9,295 nt of DNA from DAISJD01 sp036821645 (GTDB taxonomy: Bacteria > Pseudomonadota > Alphaproteobacteria > ATCC43930 > CGMCC-115725): positions 1 through 9,295 of the forward strand of contig DAISJD010000124.1 of the NCBI GenBank assembly GCA_036821645.1, read 5' to 3'. Each line of letters begins with the position of its first letter. Position 1 is the stretch's first letter. The notes beneath the pieces were generated by a model. The model ran no database searches. It saw nothing but the letters and a program-made list of their open reading frames with translations, and was not told the origin of the DNA. Shown piece by piece: positions 7,005 through 9,295 of the stretch. The position numbers and the translations under genes were made by a program.

Positions 7005-8455
7005 GAACCCTGCGCACGGCGGACGGCGGTGAAATCCGTCTCGGGTGTGGCATCGTTCTGGCCCTGATCGGCAAGCCCCAGCATGCGGCGGGTCGAGACC
7101 GAGAGGGCAAGCAGAATATAGATCGGCCAATTGAGGTGTTGGGTGAGGAAACTGCCCGAAACGATGAAGCCTGCAAGGCTGGCCCATTGAGCCTCGGCCA
7201 TGGCGAAGCTTTCCGCCCGAATGACGCCGCGTGCCCGTGCCCGATCGACAAAGCGCATGGTCAGGAAATTATTGCGCGCCGTATAGATGACGAGCAGCAG
7301 GAACAGAAAGAATCCCGGAAATCCCCCCTCGGCCAAAATACCGAACCAGGTACTGTGTACGGCCTTTGCCAAGCCTTCGAAATATGTCGTAAAGAAATAA
7401 AAATTGCCGGAAAAATTATTGAGCCCAACCCCGAAGAACGGATATGTCAGCGCCATCCGCCATGCCGCCCCCCAGGCGAGCAAGCGACCATTGGCCGATG
7501 CATCGACCCCTTGTTCCGCAGCGCCGCCCGATGCGCGGTCCGCGATCCCGGCCGCCCCCCATAAAACCACGATCGCAAGGCCGGCCAAGACGGCCAGTAG
7601 GGTTTTCGATTTGATCCGTCGCGCGCCGAACGCGGCCATCACCGCCACCACGCCCAGCAAGCCGCCCCGACTGCCGGTCGCGATGATCGCGGCCAAGATA
7701 AGGATGATACCGATGAAACCGAACAGCCGGTGGCGAAGCGCCATGCTTTTCGCCGTGATATAGGTACCGGCGAAGGAGAGCGGAAACAACAGAACCAAGG
7801 CAAGATCGTTTGGATCCCCCAGCAGAGAGCCCAGATCCCGTCCGATCGTAACGCGCGTCCCTTCGACGAGGCCAATGCCATGGGTGGCGTTCCACAAGGC
7901 GACGATCGCGATGATGGACCCGCAGGCGATGAAGGTCTTGGCCGCCAGCGCAAGATCGCGCATATCCCGGATCAGCCAGATGATGGCCGGTACCATGATA
8001 ATGATCCGGCTGAAATTATCCTTCCAAAAATCGAAGGCGTTTTGCCGGTTTGTGGAAAAAAAGATCCCCATTGTAACGTGAAGGGCGAACAGGCTGAAAA
8101 TCGTCAATTCCGTCGACCAGCGCGGCTTTAACGAGCCGGTCATGAGATGGATCCCCAACACCCCGATCGCGACCACGGCCAACATGAAGGGGATATGCAG
8201 GGGATAGAGCGGCGGGAAAGCCTCGTGCAGGCGAAAGAACGACAGCGCGATGAAGGCAAGGCAGGTGACGAAGGGTTGCGACAGAACCAGATAGGCTGCG
8301 AAGGGGATCACCCCGACGGCCAAGATCAAAAGCGGCGAGGGCAGCAGGATCCACCCCAATCCGACCAAGGCCGAGATGACGAGGCCGAGTTTGAAATGAT
8401 GGTTGCTCGCCTGATCGAGAAGGCTGTTTTTTGCGCTGACGCCGATTTCGGTCAT
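7001..8455 (-). CDS. Wzy-like polysaccharide polymerase / O-antigen ligase family membrane protein
   Basis: A 484-residue polytopic inner-membrane protein, about ten or more hydrophobic segments by eye. It carries the Wzy_C hallmarks: DPNDLALVLLFPL (214-226), TGSRGGLLG (260-268), then a periplasmic loop with RLLAWGAAWRMAL and FFGVGLNNF (324-348), and AVHSTWFGILAEGG (365-378), where His367 sits in the position common to WaaL/Wzy proteins. An N-terminal FFRLHEAFPPLYPL segment (73-86) resembles the RPHE-type motif of the exosortase-A-associated ligase-like subgroup, a weaker match. The family joins undecaprenyl-linked repeat units in the periplasm, or ligates glycans to an acceptor. With a flippase upstream and a Wzz-type protein downstream, polymerase is the more likely role. 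The start at 8455 has AAGGA 6 bases upstream and overlaps the flippase stop as ATGA. Confidence 0.87.
   Translation of the reverse strand: MTEIGVSAKNSLLDQASNHHFKLGLVISALVGLGWILLPSPLLILAVGVIPFAAYLVLSQPFVTCLAFIALSFFRLHEAFPPLYPLHIPFMLAVVAIGVLGIHLMTGSLKPRWSTELTIFSLFALHVTMGIFFSTNRQNAFDFWKDNFSRIIIMVPAIIWLIRDMRDLALAAKTFIACGSIIAIVALWNATHGIGLVEGTRVTIGRDLGSLLGDPNDLALVLLFPLSFAGTYITAKSMALRHRLFGFIGIILILAAIIATGSRGGLLGVVAVMAAFGARRIKSKTLLAVLAGLAIVVLWGAAGIADRASGGAAEQGVDASANGRLLAWGAAWRMALTYPFFGVGLNNFSGNFYFFTTYFEGLAKAVHSTWFGILAEGGFPGFFLFLLLVIYTARNNFLTMRFVDRARARGVIRAESFAMAEAQWASLAGFIVSGSFLTQHLNWPIYILLALSVSTRRMLGLADQGQNDATPETDFTAVRRAQGS
7008..7011 (-). promoter_or_regulatory. Ribosome binding site for the acyltransferase gene
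   Basis: The minus strand reads AGGG, 3 bases before the ATG at 7004 and 6 bases before the ATG at 7001. The spacing favours 7001, while the ATGA overlap favours 7004. The two differ by a single Met. Confidence 0.4.
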
Positions 8456-9246
8456 GCCCCGTCCTTCATGCTTGGCAGGCTGCCCCGCCCTGGTATCTCG
8501 ACGAGGCGAAGGCCGAAGGCGAAACAGGCGGCGACGACGAGGGCCGCCGCCGTCAGCAGGCCCCCTTCGACGATGTTCGGTTCGACCGGCAAAAACTGTG
8601 CCAAACTAACGCAGAAGAGGAAAAACACCCCAAGCCTGATCCAAGGAAGGTGCAAGGTCACAGCGCGCTGACTGTCTTGAAAGAAGATGATCAGCCGCAA
8701 AAGATAGGCGATGACGGTCGCGATCATGGCCCCATCCGCCCCGTAAGGGGGGATCAGGAGGTAATAGAGGGCGATCGCAACCCCCGCCGATGAAAGATTG
8801 ATCGCCATCGGGCGGTTCGTCGTATGGCCGGTGAAGGAGCCGACATTGAGCAGATCGCCCGCATGTTGCAAGAGCGTGGCGAGGATCAGCCAGGGCAGGT
8901 AATGTTGGGCCGTATGATAGCCGTGTGGCGTCAAGGTGACGATCAAAACCGGCCCGCCCAAGGCGACGCCGAGACCGATCAGGGTCAGATAGACCAAGGC
9001 GAACGTGACGATTCTGGCGCTGCGCTTCAGGCCCAGTTCCTCGCCGAGGAGTGTCAGACGACGGGGAAACCACCAAAGGCCGAACGGTTGAAAGGCAAGC
9101 GGCGTCAACATGGCGAGGCGGTTGGCGATGCCGTATATGCCGATCGTTTCAAGCGGGACGGAATGCGGGAGGAGGGAACGGATGAACGAAACCCAACCGA
9201 ACCCCCCCAACCCGCCCATCACCAAAGGACCGCCATAGAGCTTCAA
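8452..9246 (-). CDS. Wzx-like oligosaccharide flippase, C-terminal part only (5' truncated or frameshifted)
   Basis: The visible frame gives 264 residues from a TTG at 9246, whereas Wzx/RfbX-type flippases are usually 400-500 residues. It begins in the middle of the fold: LKLYGGPLVMGGLGGF resembles the central membrane segment of these proteins, followed by IGIYGIANRLAMLTPLAFQPFGLWWFPRR, whose IGIYG and WW-PRR elements are typical of the family. About six to eight further hydrophobic segments follow, ending with LRLVEIPGRG. The family flips undecaprenyl-linked repeat units across the inner membrane. An in-frame TAG at 9280-9282 lies 11 codons upstream of the TTG, no ATG or GTG lies between, and no Shine-Dalgarno precedes the TTG, so a real start here is unlikely. 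The missing N-terminal half probably continues past the right edge in another frame. The gene overlaps the polymerase by the ATGA arrangement. It may be a pseudogene, or an intact gene with a sequencing error. Confidence 0.7.
   Translation of the reverse strand: MKLYGGPLVMGGLGGFGWVSFIRSLLPHSVPLETIGIYGIANRLAMLTPLAFQPFGLWWFPRRLTLLGEELGLKRSARIVTFALVYLTLIGLGVALGGPVLIVTLTPHGYHTAQHYLPWLILATLLQHAGDLLNVGSFTGHTTNRPMAINLSSAGVAIALYYLLIPPYGADGAMIATVIAYLLRLIIFFQDSQRAVTLHLPWIRLGVFFLFCVSLAQFLPVEPNIVEGGLLTAAALVVAACFAFGLRLVEIPGRGSLPSMKDGA
8462..8466 (-). promoter_or_regulatory. Ribosome binding site for the polymerase gene
   Basis: The minus strand reads AAGGA with 6 bases to the ATG at 8455. It lies within the last codons of the flippase gene and supports coupled but independently initiated translation. 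Confidence 0.6.
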
Positions 9247-9295
9247 AGGAAAACAATCCGGCCGGTCGAACCCATTTCCCTAATACAATACAACG
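9247..9295 (-). other. Right edge: probable earlier flippase coding sequence in a different frame
   Basis: In the frame starting at 9295 the minus strand encodes GKWVRPAGLFSFEALW just before the flippase frame picks up at LYGGPLV. An Arg-Pro followed by a short amphipathic helix before the GLPLV-like segment is what flippases of this type usually have. The outermost 15 bases are more AT-rich than the rest of the window. The alternative is a short intergenic or promoter region. Confidence 0.35.

Noticed and set aside
1..9295. CRISPR arrays, tRNA or rRNA genes, insertion sequences
   Set aside because: No regularly spaced repeats, cloverleaf-like segments or transposase motifs were seen; nearly the whole window is explained by seven overlapping minus-strand genes.

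Overview
The window looks like part of a Wzx/Wzy-dependent exopolysaccharide or capsule locus from a GC-rich Gram-negative bacterium. The lipoprotein signal, the inner-membrane polymerase and flippase, and the Wzz/GumC-type protein all fit a Gram-negative envelope. Base composition and gene style suggest an alphaproteobacterium, perhaps in or near the Rhodospirillales, but this is an inference and no marker gene is present to prove it. All seven genes lie on the minus strand, so transcription runs from the right edge (9295) to the left edge (1).

In transcription order the right block contains: the C-terminal part of a Wzx-like flippase (8452-9246, apparently 5'-truncated or frameshifted near the window edge); a Wzy/O-antigen-ligase family polymerase (7001-8455); a hexapeptide-repeat acyltransferase (6246-7004); a GT-B glycosyltransferase (5105-6256); and a very large secreted multidomain glycoside-hydrolase-like protein (1758-5108). 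The junctions in this block all overlap, three by the 4-base ATGA arrangement and one by 11 bases, so it reads as a translationally coupled operon. A 116-base gap (1642-1757) with a GC-rich stem-loop and a TTAACC direct repeat separates it from the left block. The left block holds a small lipoprotein with a degenerate OmpA-like C-terminal half (1030-1641) and a Wzz/GumC-like chain-length/export protein (1-1040, cut by the left edge), which overlap by 11 bases.

The likely working model is as follows. The glycosyltransferase helps build a lipid-linked repeat unit, and the acyltransferase decorates it. Wzx flips it and Wzy polymerises it in the periplasm. The Wzz/GumC-like protein, perhaps with the adjacent lipoprotein, controls chain length and export. 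The exported glycosidase-like protein would bind and possibly cut or remodel the polymer. Its N-terminal half has three copies of a roughly 110-residue beta-rich domain that I do not recognise as a named family, followed by a malectin-like domain, a beta-sandwich and a DUF4091-like catalytic region. This protein and the unassigned lipoprotein are the least described parts of the window. No RNA genes, CRISPR arrays, insertion sequences or attachment sites were seen.
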